From Lamellibrachia columna (taxonomy: Eukaryota > Annelida > Polychaeta > Sabellida > Siboglinidae): 64,000 bases of DNA. The notes under the pieces are model-generated. The model made no database searches. It saw nothing but the letters and a program-made list of their open reading frames with translations, and was not told the origin of the DNA. Made by a program: the position numbers and the translations under genes. The stretch lies in assembly GCA_963662155.1 (NCBI GenBank), contig OY759274.1, positions 35,504,795 to 35,568,794 on the forward strand. Reading direction: 5' to 3'. This document shows, one piece after another, positions 1-12,559 of the stretch (its first letter is position 1; each line of letters starts with the position of its first letter).

Positions 1-664
1 CATCTGGCACAAGCGTACGGGTTCACACCCGTGTGAATCGTTTGATGAGTCATAAGGTTACTGGATGTTGCAAAGGGTTTTCCACACATAGAACAAGTAC
101 AGGTGGGAACACTTTGACTAGGTTTCAGTTTGGAGTTTGCAAGCAACTTTTCATACGAGGTACAAGAGTTTTGCTTCTCACTTGTGTTAGTTATTTCAAG
201 GCCACTAACTGTGTTAGTTATTTCAAGGCCATTAGAGAGACTGGGTTGCATGAATTGAACTGTACATGCAGAGCTAATGATTGGAGTAACTTTTGTGCAT
301 GTTACACTGACTTCTGAGATACTCCCATTGTTGTATTGTTCTTTTTGACCAATGTTCTCACTTGAATCCTTTGGTATTTGTACAGACAAATCTGTGTGTT
401 CCACTTTCAAGACCTCTTTCAACAAACCTCCCCCACACACTACCCACTTTCTTATCTCTCCGCTGTTGCTCTTACAGTCATCAGATTCAACCTTCTCTGA
501 ATTCACTTGGATGTGTGGCTTGCTGTAATCTGCTGGTACTTTGTCCTTTTGGTGACACGTCTTTTCAAACGGAAGGAATCCTTCTTGAGAATGTATCTCT
601 GCTGGGTGTTCTTCAGACTTTATGCTTCTCAGACCTTTATGAAGATCAGAACAATGTTTCTTAT
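1..664 (-). CDS. C2H2 zinc-finger protein, left copy, main exon (partial)
   Basis: This minus-strand open frame runs off the left edge. It encodes an acidic, Ser/Lys-rich linker followed by the first C2H2 finger (CSMCGKPFATSS, then HQTIH) and the start of a second after a TGVNPY linker. It is nearly identical to the corresponding part of the right copy. The frame is open up to a TAA just upstream of 664; an AG acceptor after a T-rich stretch is possible there, but a more downstream acceptor in phase with exon 1 is also possible. C2H2 arrays usually bind DNA, so a nuclear regulator is likely; the target is unknown. Whether this copy keeps an intact array cannot be seen here. Confidence 0.75.
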
Positions 665-1160
665 CTTAGTGTTAAAATGTTTATTAAAAAAACAATAGTA
701 TTTTACTCATTAGTAATGAAGTGAAGTCAAATATGATATCTGAATGGTACAGTACAGATTAGCGAGACTAAACTGGTGCCAAAGTGCAAATACCTAGACT
801 CACTGATTAGTATGGAAGACACCATACTTGGGGCCAATATTATTATATCAATTCCAAACCAATTATTCATACAAATTCCAATTCCATCTCCAAAATACCA
901 ATTCAATATCTAAATATCAGTATGTGAACTGAACAACCACAAACAACAATGCAAAAAATAGCATCTGTTTTAGAGTAGCCTTACTTAATTTCTGCATATC
1001 ATGATACATAATGCAAACAAATAAGTGGAATTTTGGAATTGGTATGTTAGAGATGGAATTGGCATGCTAGAGATGGAACTGGTATGTTAGAAATGGAATT
1101 GGTATTGTAATTGATATAATGCAGTTGACTTCAAGTCTGAGTGTAAACCAAACTACTAAC

Positions 1161-1457
1161 CCTCGTAGATATGAAGGTGTTTCTGTAAATTCCATATTCT
1201 GTATCTTTATGTAGGGATGTTTCTAGTTCCTCATCATAATGTATACCTTGTAAGACTTGGTAATCATCACAACTCTGTTTCGCCAGACTGACTGAAGCAA
1301 CACATCCATAGGTTGGAGACCCAATGGGAGACTGGCTGTTTGAAGATACTCTCTTTTGACTGACGTCTGCTGGAGTGCATCGGGCGTCTTCTGGTGCTGC
1401 ATCTGAGCATAGCAACTGATTCCATGTGGAGATGTACTGTTCTTCTTCAGATTTCAT
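1161..1457 (-). CDS. C2H2 zinc-finger protein, left copy, first coding exon
   Basis: It starts with ATG (MKSEEEQYISTWNQLL) and stays open for 99 codons to a GG/GTTAGT donor. The product is a Ser/Glu-rich N-terminal region with no domain I recognise. The right copy has the same length, start and donor with only a handful of substitutions, which supports a real conserved exon. A TTTTCAG acceptor lies just upstream of the ATG, suggesting a further 5' UTR exon. It should splice to the zinc-finger exon at 1-664; the exact acceptor is unresolved because the obvious AG gives the wrong phase. Confidence 0.65.
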
Positions 1458-2099
1458 TGCAGAAGTGATGGCTCACTGAAAATACAACAACAATTACATA
1501 GGTATATCAATTATTTTATTTAGATAAATCATAGTAACTAATATTGATGTTCCTTGTCTTTGCCTCCATATTATGGATTGCCAGACTTGGATTCAATTAA
1601 TTAATTTTTTTATTTTTTAGTAACTATTAATATACTGTCTATGTTAACAGTCAGAGAACAGTACAAATGCAATCCACATACAATGGCTAAGCCATTACTC
1701 AAACAGGAAAAGACCTGAAGGCTGATAGGTTTACAGCTTCCGAAAATACCCACTCAAGGATTAGCAAGCCAGTTACTCCCCTTTACTGTATTGGTTTGGT
1801 AAAGTAATGATTCCAATTGTTCCTAACACTCACAAAGAGCATGACCAGTTTCAGCATACAAACCAATTACACGTTTTCTTGCTAGAACAGGTGTTGCAAC
1901 CTTTATTGACTTCAAAATAACCTTACCACACTCTATCATTTTAAGTGGAAGTAAATCTTAAGAGTAACTAAACTGTAACATATTTTGCTGTTTATATGTA
2001 AATTTATATAAAAAAAAAATAAATGCACTGTTTTATGTGAACTGATCATCCATTCAATTCAACAGTTCAATATGTTTTGATTTTAATCAATTCAGTTCT

Positions 2100-3385
2100 A
2101 ATTCAATTCCAATGCAATTAAGAATTGACCAGGTCTAGCCATTTAGGCATTGATTTTCATGGGAAATTGGTGGGAGTGGACCGAACCAACTGTTTTCGCA
2201 ACCGGTGGACCGTTAAAGGTTTTTGCTCGCATGGGCCGAAACGACTACCGTATTATAACTGGAAAGTGTAGTCGGTGGACTGTATTATTACATTCGTTAT
2301 TTTCGATTTCACTTATTGCAACTTGTTACGTGTTGTAACGTGTTGTAACTGGGAAGTATTATATGCTAAATTATTTGCGTTTTTGAATCTTGAAAAACGA
2401 ACAGATGTGTTAAGAATTAAATTGTTTTTTATTAAACATAAACATATGTACAGATGAAGATGCAAAAACAAGTTTAAAACTCGACATAAGGTAGTCAGTT
2501 GCACTGAGTTGGCTTAATCGTCAAATTAAATAATTTCCCAACTTTGACGATATAGTACTAACTGGTCGGTTGATAACCTTAAATTTATTACGTCATATAA
2601 ATTATCTTATGGATATTGCTCTGTGATAATTATATTAGTGTGTGCGTATGTTTTTGTGGGCAATCATAATTTTTTTTAGAATCGGCTATAGGCCGAAACG
2701 ACTATTCTTACAATTCCGCCGCTTAGAATTCCGTTAGGCGCTATTAGCGTGGTCCGAATCAACCGTAGCGGCCAAAACGACTAGGCTAAACCAAACCGTC
2801 AGCGTGGGCCGAACCAGTCTTGGGCCGAACCATCCGGGACCGGGTCATTTGTTTTTACAAATAAGTGAGCAATTTATATTATTCTATTGTCTATTGTACT
2901 TTCTTTTTGCATGTTTAATCTTTTCATATGTAATTTCACTATACTACTATTTCATGTATTTATTTCCACACTCGTGAACGGATTTTATGGTGTTTAACAT
3001 TTAAGTTATTATTAGTAAAGTGGGCGATATAACGGCGACATGTGTATTCCACACGTTTAAGCATTACATGCGCCTACATTTTAACTAATTAACTCTATGT
3101 ACCTATGTTTTGTTAATTATCCGTAGAACTTCACTGATACAATATCGAGTCTTGTTGATATCATCGAAAGTTCAACAATACTTGGACTCATCTGTTAGCC
3201 TCGATTACCTAGGCTCCGTGCTGTGGCGCCAATGTTTGTCGCACAAAACCGGGGCACCATAAAAGACGGGCAAATAAAAGGCGGTCAAGGAGGGCAAGAA
3301 TTAACGAACAAGGATGCGTAAAAGTGCCGTGCTCCCGTTTTACATGCGCTGTAGTTATTGTCGCTTTTATTGTTGTTGCTTTTCG

Positions 3386-3417
<32 letters not shown>

Positions 3418-3600
3418 TACGTACATTGCGATTTCTGTTATCTACAATTTAACAAATATAAATAAAGGTTAAACATCGATAACAACTCGACATTTGTCTA
3501 ATATTATCGATCTTTTATTGTGCAGCGCTATCGCTCAATCGCGTATGTTCATAATACTAGCGCAGTAGCGGTGCTATTTCTCATCGATTCGTCCTATTAA
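2100..3600. other. Non-coding spacer with GGACCGAAC-type words (left copy)
   Basis: No gene is seen. The stretch 2160-2850 repeats related words such as GGGCCGAAACGAC and GTGGACCGAACC in a loose, imperfect series. The matching part of the right copy is 10440-11190. Near 3388-3420 lies a short GTGC run. The sequence TGTGGCGCCA near 3222 could be a decayed primer-binding-like site upstream of the integrase remnant, but no long terminal repeat pair could be identified. Confidence 0.4.
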
Positions 3601-3669
3601 TTGTTGTCATTATGTAACGTGTGTGTGCGTGCGTTCGTGCGTGCGAGCGAGCGTATGTGCGTGCATGCA

Positions 3670-3876
3670 AAATTTCAACAGTTCGCAAATGAATGGGGCA
3701 TCGACCACAAGATATCGAGCCCATGCGTTCCATATTCAAATGGAATTACAGAGAATGGCGTGAAAATCGTGAAACGTATTCTCCGTAAAGCCGCATACAA
3801 AAATTACAAGGGAGAAGATCACTATCTCGCCACGCTGGCGTATCGTCCTTCACCTCTCGCATGTGGAAAGTCATGA
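3670..3876 (+). mobile_element. Gypsy-type LTR retrotransposon integrase remnant (left copy)
   Basis: An open stretch of about 68 codons resembles the end of the retroviral-type integrase core of Gypsy elements: a WGIDHKISSP segment, a YSNGITENGVK motif containing the expected catalytic glutamate, and a YLATLAYRPSPL segment. No reverse transcriptase, RNase H or gag is present nearby, so this is a scrap of a dead element. The open frame extends 5' only through a GTGC simple repeat. Confidence 0.75.
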
Positions 3877-4279
3877 AAATGTAGTCGAACCATGGCTACT
3901 TTTGACTAGCTACATATTACGTAGCTGCGGATGATAGGTGATTCAGATGATCACAGATCTACTGACTGCCAAATAAACCGTTCGTGGGTAAAACGTACAT
4001 CGGTATGCGAAAATGTCAGGTAGTACGTATTTGACCAGTCTTTGCCATTGTCATCGTCTGAATACAGTTGGCACATTGAACTGATTTAAGCCACCATCAC
4101 AACCAATCAAAGCTTACACAATAGTTGCTCAACGCGTCAAGGGAATGGCGTTAGATTCGTGTGGAGCATATGAACTGTAAAAAAAAATTCTCATCGTTTC
4201 TAATTTCGATGGACTGACTTTGACACGTCCGGTGCGAAGGCGCACTTTTAACCGTACAACTACTGGTGTTTTGTGTTGC

Positions 4280-4895
4280 ATAGAACATGAACTGCATTCA
4301 CAGTACATGTACGTCATTCACAGAACATGAACTGCATTCAGAGAACAGGTACTTCAGTCACAGTACATGTACTTCATTCACAGTACATGTACTTCATTCA
4401 CAGAACATGAACTTCATTCACAGTACATGTGCTTTATTCACAATACATGTACTTCATTCACAGTACATGTAGCTCATCCACAGCACATGTATTTCATTCA
4501 CAGTACATGTAGCTCATCCGAGCACAAGTACTTCATTCACAGTATTATGTAGCTCATCCAAAGCACATATACTTCATTCACAGCACGTGTTCTTCAATCA
4601 CAGCACATGCACTTCATCCACAGTACATGTACTTCATTCATAGTACATGTACATCATCCACACCACATATACTTCATTCACAGTATATGCACTTCATTCA
4701 CAGTACATTTAGCTCATCCACAGCACATGTAGCTCATCCACAGCACATGTACTTCATCAACAGCGAACGTACTTCATTCACAGTACATGTACTTTATCCA
4801 CAGTACATGTACTTCATTCACAGTACATGTAGCTCATCCACAGCACATGTACTTCATTCACAGTATATGTACTTCATTCACAATACATGTACATT
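4280..4895. repeat. 20-bp minisatellite (left copy)
   Basis: About 30 units of a 20-bp repeat, consensus ACTTCATTCACAGTACATGT, with variants in which ACTTCATTCA becomes AGCTCATCCA and AGTACA becomes AGCACA. Each unit junction contains the palindrome GTACATGTAC. Period 20 is not a multiple of three, so long peptide-like frames across it are accidental. It ends at the unique phrase TTTTGTTTCTGCA, as in the right copy. Confidence 0.93.
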
Positions 4896-5223
4896 TTGTT
4901 TCTGCATTTTTGATGTGCAGTACAGTTGCTTGTCTGACGCATCGTTCTCTAGAATTCTAACTATCGTGGTATTTATATTTTGGTCTTGAAATGTCTAATT
5001 TTGTTATACTGGTCATTCTCAAATTGAGGCATTATATTCGTTCCTACAAAAAAGCGCATCAAAGTTTAACATAAGTACTGACTTCATGTCAACTCTTGAA
5101 TTAACTAAAACAATTATGGTAATGATTTATGTTTTACTCAATCCTGTTTTGATATATACAGGCTAGTATGTCAAATAAATTAAATTACACACGTTGCAAT
5201 TTATTATGACGTCACTTAAAGGC

Positions 5224-5281
5224 CGGTAACACGGTGGACACATGGGTAACATGGCGGACAGTTAGGTAACAAGGCGGACAT
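5224..5281. repeat. GGTAACACGG triplet repeat (left copy)
   Basis: Three imperfect 19-20-bp units beginning GGTAACACGG, GGTAACATGG and GGTAACAAGG, each followed by YGGACA. The same trio occurs at 13542-13600 and a single related unit at 15380-15399, outside the duplication. Confidence 0.6.
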
Positions 5282-5485
5282 TAATTACTCTGTAACATGA
5301 CAGTGCAGGCATAGTTAAGGGGCCTATGCATACTGCACACAATATGGCATACTGATCTTGTATGGTATGTATACAAGGTGACGGTATGTGTTACAACGTA
5401 TTCCGAAAGTGTTCTTAATCGACAACAAACATTTAACAGTAACGCTCTTCCTTGGTGGTCTCCCAGTGAAACCACGTGCACAGAG

Positions 5486-6375
5486 TCACGCGGGATTTGC
5501 CGTCATAAGTCCGGCAGGTGGTGGGAAGTAGGCCCCTAGGGGCTTGCTACATGGAGAACAATCAGTCTTTCGACGTGCCATTGCATGACGTGCTTCTGAG
5601 GATTCATGTGGTGTCGATGTTCTGGCATGTATTGGCATATTCAACAACTCTACTTGCATCATCGATGAGAATTGGCAATAGGAACAAGAAGAACTGAAGA
5701 ACTGTGTGGAAGTGTGGAAGATAGCAAGGAGGAACCACATAAGCCATTACAAGGGATCTGGGTTCGGAGAATGCCAAAAATTAAACGAAAAGATAGGTGA
5801 ATTAAGAGAACAGGTCGGAAACGCCTGAATACGAAGGTATGTGGGAGCCAACAACGACGGAGAGCCCACGTAATGAGTGGGGAAAGTTTGACAAAGAGAG
5901 CAAAGAGAAGTTCATAATACTAGGTAGAAGGCGACGAGGAAGACCACAATAAAGATGGGGGAACTATTTTAAGAGATATCTATCTCGAACGTTCAGGTGT
6001 TGACAGCCGAGCGTGGGAGATAATGGCAGAAGATCACGATAAATAGCGAGCGAATCAGATTAAGAAACCTAGGAGAAGAACAAGGTTTGAGATGCAGGTT
6101 CATCATCTTGTCACTTGGAAGCCTCCCCTGTCGCTTATCCTCGTTCCTGGTTACCGTGTCCTTCTTTCCACTGGTATTACGGCTGTTGTCGTCGCGAAAG
6201 TAGAACTGCGGATATCTCGCACTTTTCTGGCAAACATGTTTGCTTTCTGGCAAACATGTTTGCAGCGCCATCTGCCGTTCCCGTCGTTTTTAAGTGGACA
6301 CGTTTAGCGGAAAAGCCAAGTTTAGCTTGCGTGCGTGATTTGAGTTGGTACTTCCTCACCATTGACCCTACGCTC
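5486..6375. other. Unassigned conserved stretch of the duplication (left copy)
   Basis: No protein family is recognised in any frame. Short frames on both strands are open, but the corresponding frames in the right copy (13800-14667) shift by small indels, so conservation looks like recent duplication, not coding constraint. A frame ending GRRRRGRPQ in the right copy (to 14253) is interrupted in this copy. Confidence 0.35.
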
Positions 6376-6724
6376 TCTTTTTGTCTGTTCGTATAACGTT
6401 CCAGCTGCCATGCCTAATATATAATAAATATATATATTCGTGGTCGCTAGTAGTTCCCGATACCTATGCCACAGGGGCTTCAGTCGCTGTATAGTAAAAA
6501 AATATCCAACATAGGGCGATTCAATAAATCTTAGTACCCCTTTAGTACCTTGAACAAACGTTATTCAAACTATATCAGCCAACTGCAGAAAACATGTGAA
6601 GAACACTGGACAAATACTGAAGCCATTTCTTAAAACACACTTTAATTCTATGCAGCCAGTTACAAAGGTGAACATCCTTTGAATTCACAGAAACTTGGAC
6701 TTTTTGAACAATCTTCCACACATA

Positions 6725-6815
6725 AATTAAGTCTACTGCTTCACACCTGTATGAATCCGTTTATGTTGATCATGGAACTGGGATCTAAGAATTATTTTCC
6801 ACATGTTGAACAAAT
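6725..6815 (-). pseudogene. Decayed terminal zinc finger
   Basis: Downstream of the stop at 6816 the same frame reads ICSTCGK, a stop, then a degenerate helix and an HTGV-like linker, so the array was formerly longer. The Cys pair survives; the His pair does not read cleanly. The minus strand carries an ATTAAA at about 6640-6646 that could serve as a polyadenylation signal. Confidence 0.55.
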
Positions 6816-8976
6816 CTAAGGTTTCATACGAATGTGAATGCGTTGATGTTTAACATAGGAACTGGGATATGAGAATGATTTTCCACATGTTGAACATATG
6901 TAAGGTTTCGTACCTGTGTGAATTCCTTCATGCAACTTGAGGGAGTAACGTCTTATGAATGATTTTCTACACATAGAACAAGTGTATGGCTTGACACCTG
7001 TGTGAATCTTTTTATGCGCATTGAGGTTACCAGAGGTTTTGAATGATGTTCCACATGTGGCACAAGTGAATGGCTTCAAACCATTATGAATTCGTTTATG
7101 ATGAGAAATGGCACCAGAGCTTGAGAACGATTTTCCACGCATAGAACAAATGTAAGCCTTCACACCTGTGTGAATTTGTTCATGAGCCTTAAGGTTACCA
7201 GAGGTTTTGAATGAGGTTCATATGTGGCACAAATGTCCACCTTCACACCTGTGTGAAGCAGTTGATGCTGCTTAAGGTTGCCGGACGTTGTGAATGATTT
7301 TCCACATGTGGCACAAGTGTACGGCTTCACACCCGTGTGAACCTTTTGATGAGTCTTAAGGATACTGGATGTGATGAATGATTTTCCACATGTAGAACAA
7401 GTGTACAGTTTCACACCTGTGTGAATTTTGTTATGAGTCCTAAGGTTTCCAGATGTTGTGAATGATTTTCCACATGTAGCACATGTGTACGGCCTCACAC
7501 CTGTGTGAATCCTTTCATGAGTCTTAAGGTTACTGGATGTGATGAATGATTTTCCACATGTGGCACAAGTGTATGGTTTCACACCTGTGTGAATCTTTTG
7601 ATGAGTCTTAAAGTAATTGGACGTTGAGAATGATTTTCCACATATGGCACAAGTGTACGGCTTCACACCCACGTGAATATTTTGATGAGTCTTAAGGTTT
7701 GCAGATGTGGTGAATGATTTTCCACATGTGGCACAAGTGTTTAGCTTCACACTTGTGTGAATATTTTGATGACTCTTAAGGTTTCCAGATTTGGTGAATG
7801 ATTTTCCACATGTGGCACAAGTGTACGGCTTCACACCTGTGTGAATGTTTTGATGAGACTTAAGGACACTGGATGTGGTGAATGATTTTCCACATGTGGC
7901 ACAAGTGTACAGATTTACACCTGTGTGAATCTTTTGATGAGTCTTCAGGTAACTGGATGTTGAGAATGATTTTCCACATGTGGCACAAGTGTACAGATTT
8001 ACATCTGTGTGAATCTTTTGATGAATCTTAAAGTAACTGGACGTGGAGAATGATTTTCCACATGTGGCACAAGTGTACGGCTTCACACCCATGTGAATAT
8101 TTTGATGAGTCTTAAGGTTTGCAGATGTGGTGAATGATTTTCCACATGTGGCACAAGTGTACGGCTTCACAAATGTGTGCATCTTTTGATGAGTCTTAAG
8201 GTTTCCAGATTTGATGAATGATTTTCCACACGTGGCACAAGTGTACGGCTTCACACCTGTGTGAATCTTTTGATGAGACTTAAGTTTACTGGATGTGGCG
8301 AATGATTTTCCACATGTGGCACAACCGTACGGCTTCACACACATGTGAATCGTTTGATGAGTCATAAGGTTACTGGATGTTTCAAATGATTTTCCACACA
8401 TAGAACAAGTACAGGTGGGAACCCTTTGACTTGGTTTCAGTTTTGAGTTTGCAAGGAACTTTTCATATGAGGTACAAGAGTTTTGCTTCTCACCTGTGCT
8501 AGTTATTTCAAGGCCACTAACTGTGTTAGTTATTTCAAGGCCATTAGAGAGACTGGGTTGCATGAATTGCACTGTACATGCAGAGCTAATGATTGGAGTC
8601 ACTTTTGTGCATGTTACACTGACTTCTGAGATACTCCCATTGTTGTATTGTTCTTTTTGACCAATGTTCTCACTTGAATCCTTTGGTATTTGTACAGACA
8701 AATCTGTGTGTTCCACTTTCAAGACCTCTTTCAACAAACCTCCCCCACACACTACCCACTTTCTTATCTCTCCGCTGTTGCTCTTACAGTCATCAGATTC
8801 AACCTTCTCTGAATTCACTTGGATGTGTGGCTTGCTGTAATCTGCTGGTACTCTGTCCTTTTGTTGACACGTCTTTTCAAACAGATGGAATCCTTCTTGA
8901 GAATGTATCTCTGCTGGGTGTTCTTCAGACTTTATGCTTCGCAGACCTTTATGAAGATCAGAACGATGTTTCGTAT
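6816..8976 (-). CDS. C2H2 zinc-finger protein, right copy, main exon, frameshifted
   Basis: One long minus-strand frame encodes an acidic leader and 14 tandem C2H2 fingers of the form CATCGKSF-x-TSxNLKTHQxIH joined by HTGVKPYT linkers, a variant of the classic TGEKPY linker. Near 7211-7222 a missing base, judged against the neighbouring finger copies, shifts the frame. Four more fingers follow in the next frame down to a TGA/TAA-type stop at 6816, one with a Cys to Arg change (CSMRGKSF). A further decayed finger lies at 6725-6815. The fingers are strikingly alike, as expected for a recently expanded array. A nuclear DNA-binding role is likely from the family. The frame stays open from 8818 up to a stop at 8978, so the exon starts by splicing somewhere around 8929-8976; the GTG at 8818 is not a start. 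Confidence 0.85.
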
Positions 8977-9454
8977 CTTAGTGTTAAAATGTTTATTAAA
9001 AAACAATAGTATTTTACTCATTAGTAATGAAGTGAAGTCAAATATGATATCTGAATGGTACAGTACAGATTAGTGAGACTGAACTGGTGCCAAAGTGCAA
9101 ATACCTAGGATCACTGATTAGTATGGAAGACACCATACTTGGGGCCAATAGCATTATATCAATTCCAAACCAATTATTCATACAAATTCCAATTCCATCT
9201 CCAAAATACCAATTCAATATCTAAATATCAGTACGTGAACTGAACAACCACAAACATCAATGCAAAAAATAGCATCTGTTTTAGAGTAGCCTTACTTAAT
9301 TTCTGCATATCATGGTACATAATGCAAACAAATAAGTGGAATTTTGGAATTGGTATGTTAGAGATGGAATTGGCATGCTAGAGATGGAACTGGTAAGTTA
9401 GAAATAGAACTGGTATTGTAATTGATATAATGCAGTTGACTTCAAACTACTAAC

Positions 9455-9751
9455 CCTAATAGATATGAAGGTGTTTCTGTATATTACATATTCTGTATCT
9501 TTATGTAGGGATGTTTCTAGTTCCCCGTCATAATGTATACCTTGTAAGACTTGGTAATCATCACAACTCTGTTTCGCCAGACTGACTGAAGCAACACATC
9601 CATAGGTTGGAGACCCAATGAGAGACTGGCTGTTTGAAGATACTCTCTTTTGACTGACGTCTGCTGGAATGCATCGGGTGTCTTCTGGTGCTGCATATGA
9701 GCATAGCAACTGATTCCATGTGGAGATGTACTGTTCTTCTTCAGATTTCAT
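9455..9751 (-). CDS. C2H2 zinc-finger protein, right copy, first coding exon
   Basis: It encodes 99 codons from ATG (MKSEEEQYISTWNQLL) to a donor reading ATTAGG/GTTAGT. Length and donor are the same as for the left-copy exon 1161-1457, with a few substitutions (for example Asp to Tyr near residue 19). The N-terminal region has no recognised KRAB, SCAN or BTB domain. The intron to the zinc-finger exon is about 480-530 bp. An upstream TTTTCAG suggests a 5' non-coding exon. Confidence 0.65.
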
Positions 9752-9799
9752 TGCAGAAGTGATGGCTCACTGAAAATACAACAACTACAATTACATAGG

Positions 9800-11900
9800 T
9801 ATATAAATAATTTTATTTAGATAAATCATAGTAACTAATATTGATGTTCCTTGTCTTTGCCTCCATATCATGGATTGCCAGACTTGGATTCAATTAATTT
9901 TGTTTCAATTTTTTAGTAACTATTAATATACTGTATATGTTAACAGCCAGAGAACAGTAGAAATACAATGCACATAAAATGGCTAAGCCATTACTCAAAC
10001 ACGAAAAGACCTGAAGGCTGATAGGTTTACAGCTTCCGAAAATACCCACTCAAGGATTAGCCAGTTACTCCCCTTTGCTGTTTTGGTTTTACAAAGTAAT
10101 GATTCCAATTGTTCCTAACACTCACAAAGAGTATGACCAGTTTCAGCATACAAACCAATTACACGTTTTCTTGCTAGAACAGGTGTTGCAACCTTTATTG
10201 ACTTCAAAATAACCTTACCACACCCTATCATTTTAAGTGGAAGTAAATCTTAAGAGTAACTAAACTGTAACATATTTTGCTGTTTATGTGTAAATATATA
10301 TATAAAAAAAAAAAATGCACTGTTTTATGTGAACTGATCATCCATTCAATTCAACAGTTCAATATGTTTTGATTTTAATCAATTTAGTTCTAATTCAATT
10401 CCAATTCAATTAAGAATTGACCAGGTCTAGCCATTCAGGCATTGATTTTCATGGGAAATTGGTGAGAGTGGACTGTTTTCGCAACCGGTGGACCGTGAAA
10501 GTTTTTTGCTCGCATGGGCTGAATCCATGGGCCGAAACAACTACCGTATTATAACTGGAAAGTGTAGTCGGTGGACCGTATTATTACATTCGTTATTTTT
10601 GACTTGACTTTTTGCAACTTGTTACGTGTTGTAATGTGTTGTAACTGGGAAGTAAGATATGCTAAATTATTAGCTTATCTTGAAAAACGTACAGATGTGT
10701 TAAGAATTAAATTGTTTTTTATTAAACATAAACATATATACAGATGAAGATGCAAAAACAAGTTTAAAACTCGACATAAGGTAGTTAGTTGCACTGAGTT
10801 GGCTTAATCGTCAAATTAAATAATTTCCCAACTTTGACGATATAGTATACTAACTGGTCGGTTGATAACCTTAAATTTATTACGTCATATAAATTATCTA
10901 ATGGATATTGCTCTGTAATAATTATATTAGTGTGTGCGTATGTTTTTTGTAGGCAATCATAATTTTTTTAGGCCGAAACGACTACTCTTACAATTCCGCC
11001 GCTTAGAATTCCGTTAGGCGCTACTAGTGTGGTTCGAATCAACCGTAGCGGATTTCAATAGCGATGCGCTTTTCAGCGAAGTGGACCGAACCATCCGTCT
11101 GCGTGGGCCAAAACGACTAGGCCAAACCAAACCGTCAGCGTGGGCCGAACCAGTCTTGGGCCGAACCATCCGGGACCGGGTCATTTGTATTTACAAAGTA
11201 GTGAGCAATTTATATTATTCTATTGTCTATTGTACTTTCTTTTTGCATTTTTAATCTTTTCATATGTAATTTCACAATACTACTATTTTATGTATTTATT
11301 TCCACTCTCGTGAACGGGGCATTAGCCCCGGATTTGATCAAATTGATGGTGTTTAACATTTAATACAATTATTTGTAAAGTGGGCGATATAACGGCGACA
11401 TGTGTATTCCACACGTTTAAGCATTACATGCGCCAACATTTTAACTAATTAACTCTATGTACCTATGTTTTGTTAATTATCCGTAGAACTTCACTGATAC
11501 AATATCGAGTCTTGTTGATATCATCGAAAGTTCAACAACACGTGGACGCATTTGTTAGCCTCGATTACCTAGGCTCCGTGCTGTGGCGCCACTGTTTGTC
11601 GCACAAAACCGGGGCACCCTAAAAGGCGGGCAAGGTTGACAAGGCGGGCAAGAATTAACGAACAAGGATGCGTAATAGTGCCGTGCTCCCGTTTTACATG
11701 CGCTGTTGTTATTGTCGCTTTTATTGTTGTTGCTTTTCGTGCGTGCGTGCGTACATTGCGATTTCTGTTATCTACAATTTAACAAATATAAATAAAGGTT
11801 AAATATAGATAACAACTCGACATTTGTCGAATGTTACCGATCTTTTATTGTGCAGCGCTATCGCTCAATCGCGCATGTTCATAATACTAGCGGAGTAGCG
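9800..11900. other. Non-coding spacer of the right duplication copy
   Basis: This mirrors 1490-3590 of the left copy. It is AT-rich to 10440 and then carries the loose GGGCCGAAACRAC / GGACCGAACC word series to 11190. No gene, splice pattern or RNA is recognised. Confidence 0.4.
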
Positions 11901-11979
11901 GTGCTATTTCTCATCGATTCGTCCTTGTTGTCATTATGTAACGTGTGTGTGGGTGTGCATGCGTGTGTGCGTGCGTGCA

Positions 11980-12165
11980 AAATTTCAACAGTTCGTAAAT
12001 AAATGGGGCATCGACCACAAGATGTCGAGCCCATACGTTCCACAGTCAAATGTACTTGCAGAGAATGGCGTGAAAATCGTGAAACGTATTCTCCGTAAGG
12101 GAGAAGATCACTATCTCGCCGCGCTGGCGTATCGTCCTTCGCCTCTCGCATGTGGAAAGTTATGA
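11980..12165 (+). mobile_element. Gypsy-type integrase remnant (right copy)
   Basis: This is the duplicate of 3670-3876. It keeps WGIDHKMSSP, QSNVLAENGVK with the catalytic glutamate, and a YLAALAYRPSPL segment. About seven codons present in the left copy between ILRK and GEDHY are missing. It is a dead fragment carried passively in the duplication. Confidence 0.72.
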
Positions 12166-12559
12166 AAATGTATTTGAACCATGGCTACTTTTGACTATAT
12201 TACGTATCTGCGGATGATAGGTGATTCAGATGATCAGAGATCGACTGACTGCCAAATAAACCGTTCGTGGGTAAAACGTTTATCGGTATGCGAAAATGTC
12301 AGACAGTACGTATTTTACCAGTATTTGCCATTGTCATCGTCTAGCTGAAGACAGTTGGCACATTGTACTAATTTAAGCCACCATCACAAACAAGCAAAGC
12401 TTACACAACAGTTGCTCAACGCGTCAAGGGAATGGCGTTAGATTCATGTGGAGCATATGAACTGTCAAAAAAAATGCTCATTGTTTCTAATTTTTATGGG
12501 CTGACTTTGACACGTCCGGTGCGAAGGCGCACTTTTCACCGTTCAACTACTGGTGTTTT

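Larger units (their letters stand above)
1..6375. repeat. Left copy of 8.3-kb tandem segmental duplication
   Basis: Base 1 aligns with base 8313 and similarity continues to about 6375, where it stops against 14667. Corresponding landmarks occur in the same order and orientation: zinc-finger coding exon, first coding exon, a stretch rich in GGACCGAAC-type words, Gypsy integrase scrap, 20-bp minisatellite, GGTAACACGG triplets. Differences are point changes and small indels. The copy probably extends beyond the left edge, because its zinc-finger array is cut there. Identity looks high by eye, suggesting a recent event; I did not compute it. Confidence 0.93.

Noticed and set aside
3230..6400. Complete LTR retrotransposon around the integrase scrap
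   Set aside because: No pair of long terminal repeats and no gag, protease or reverse transcriptase could be found in either copy.
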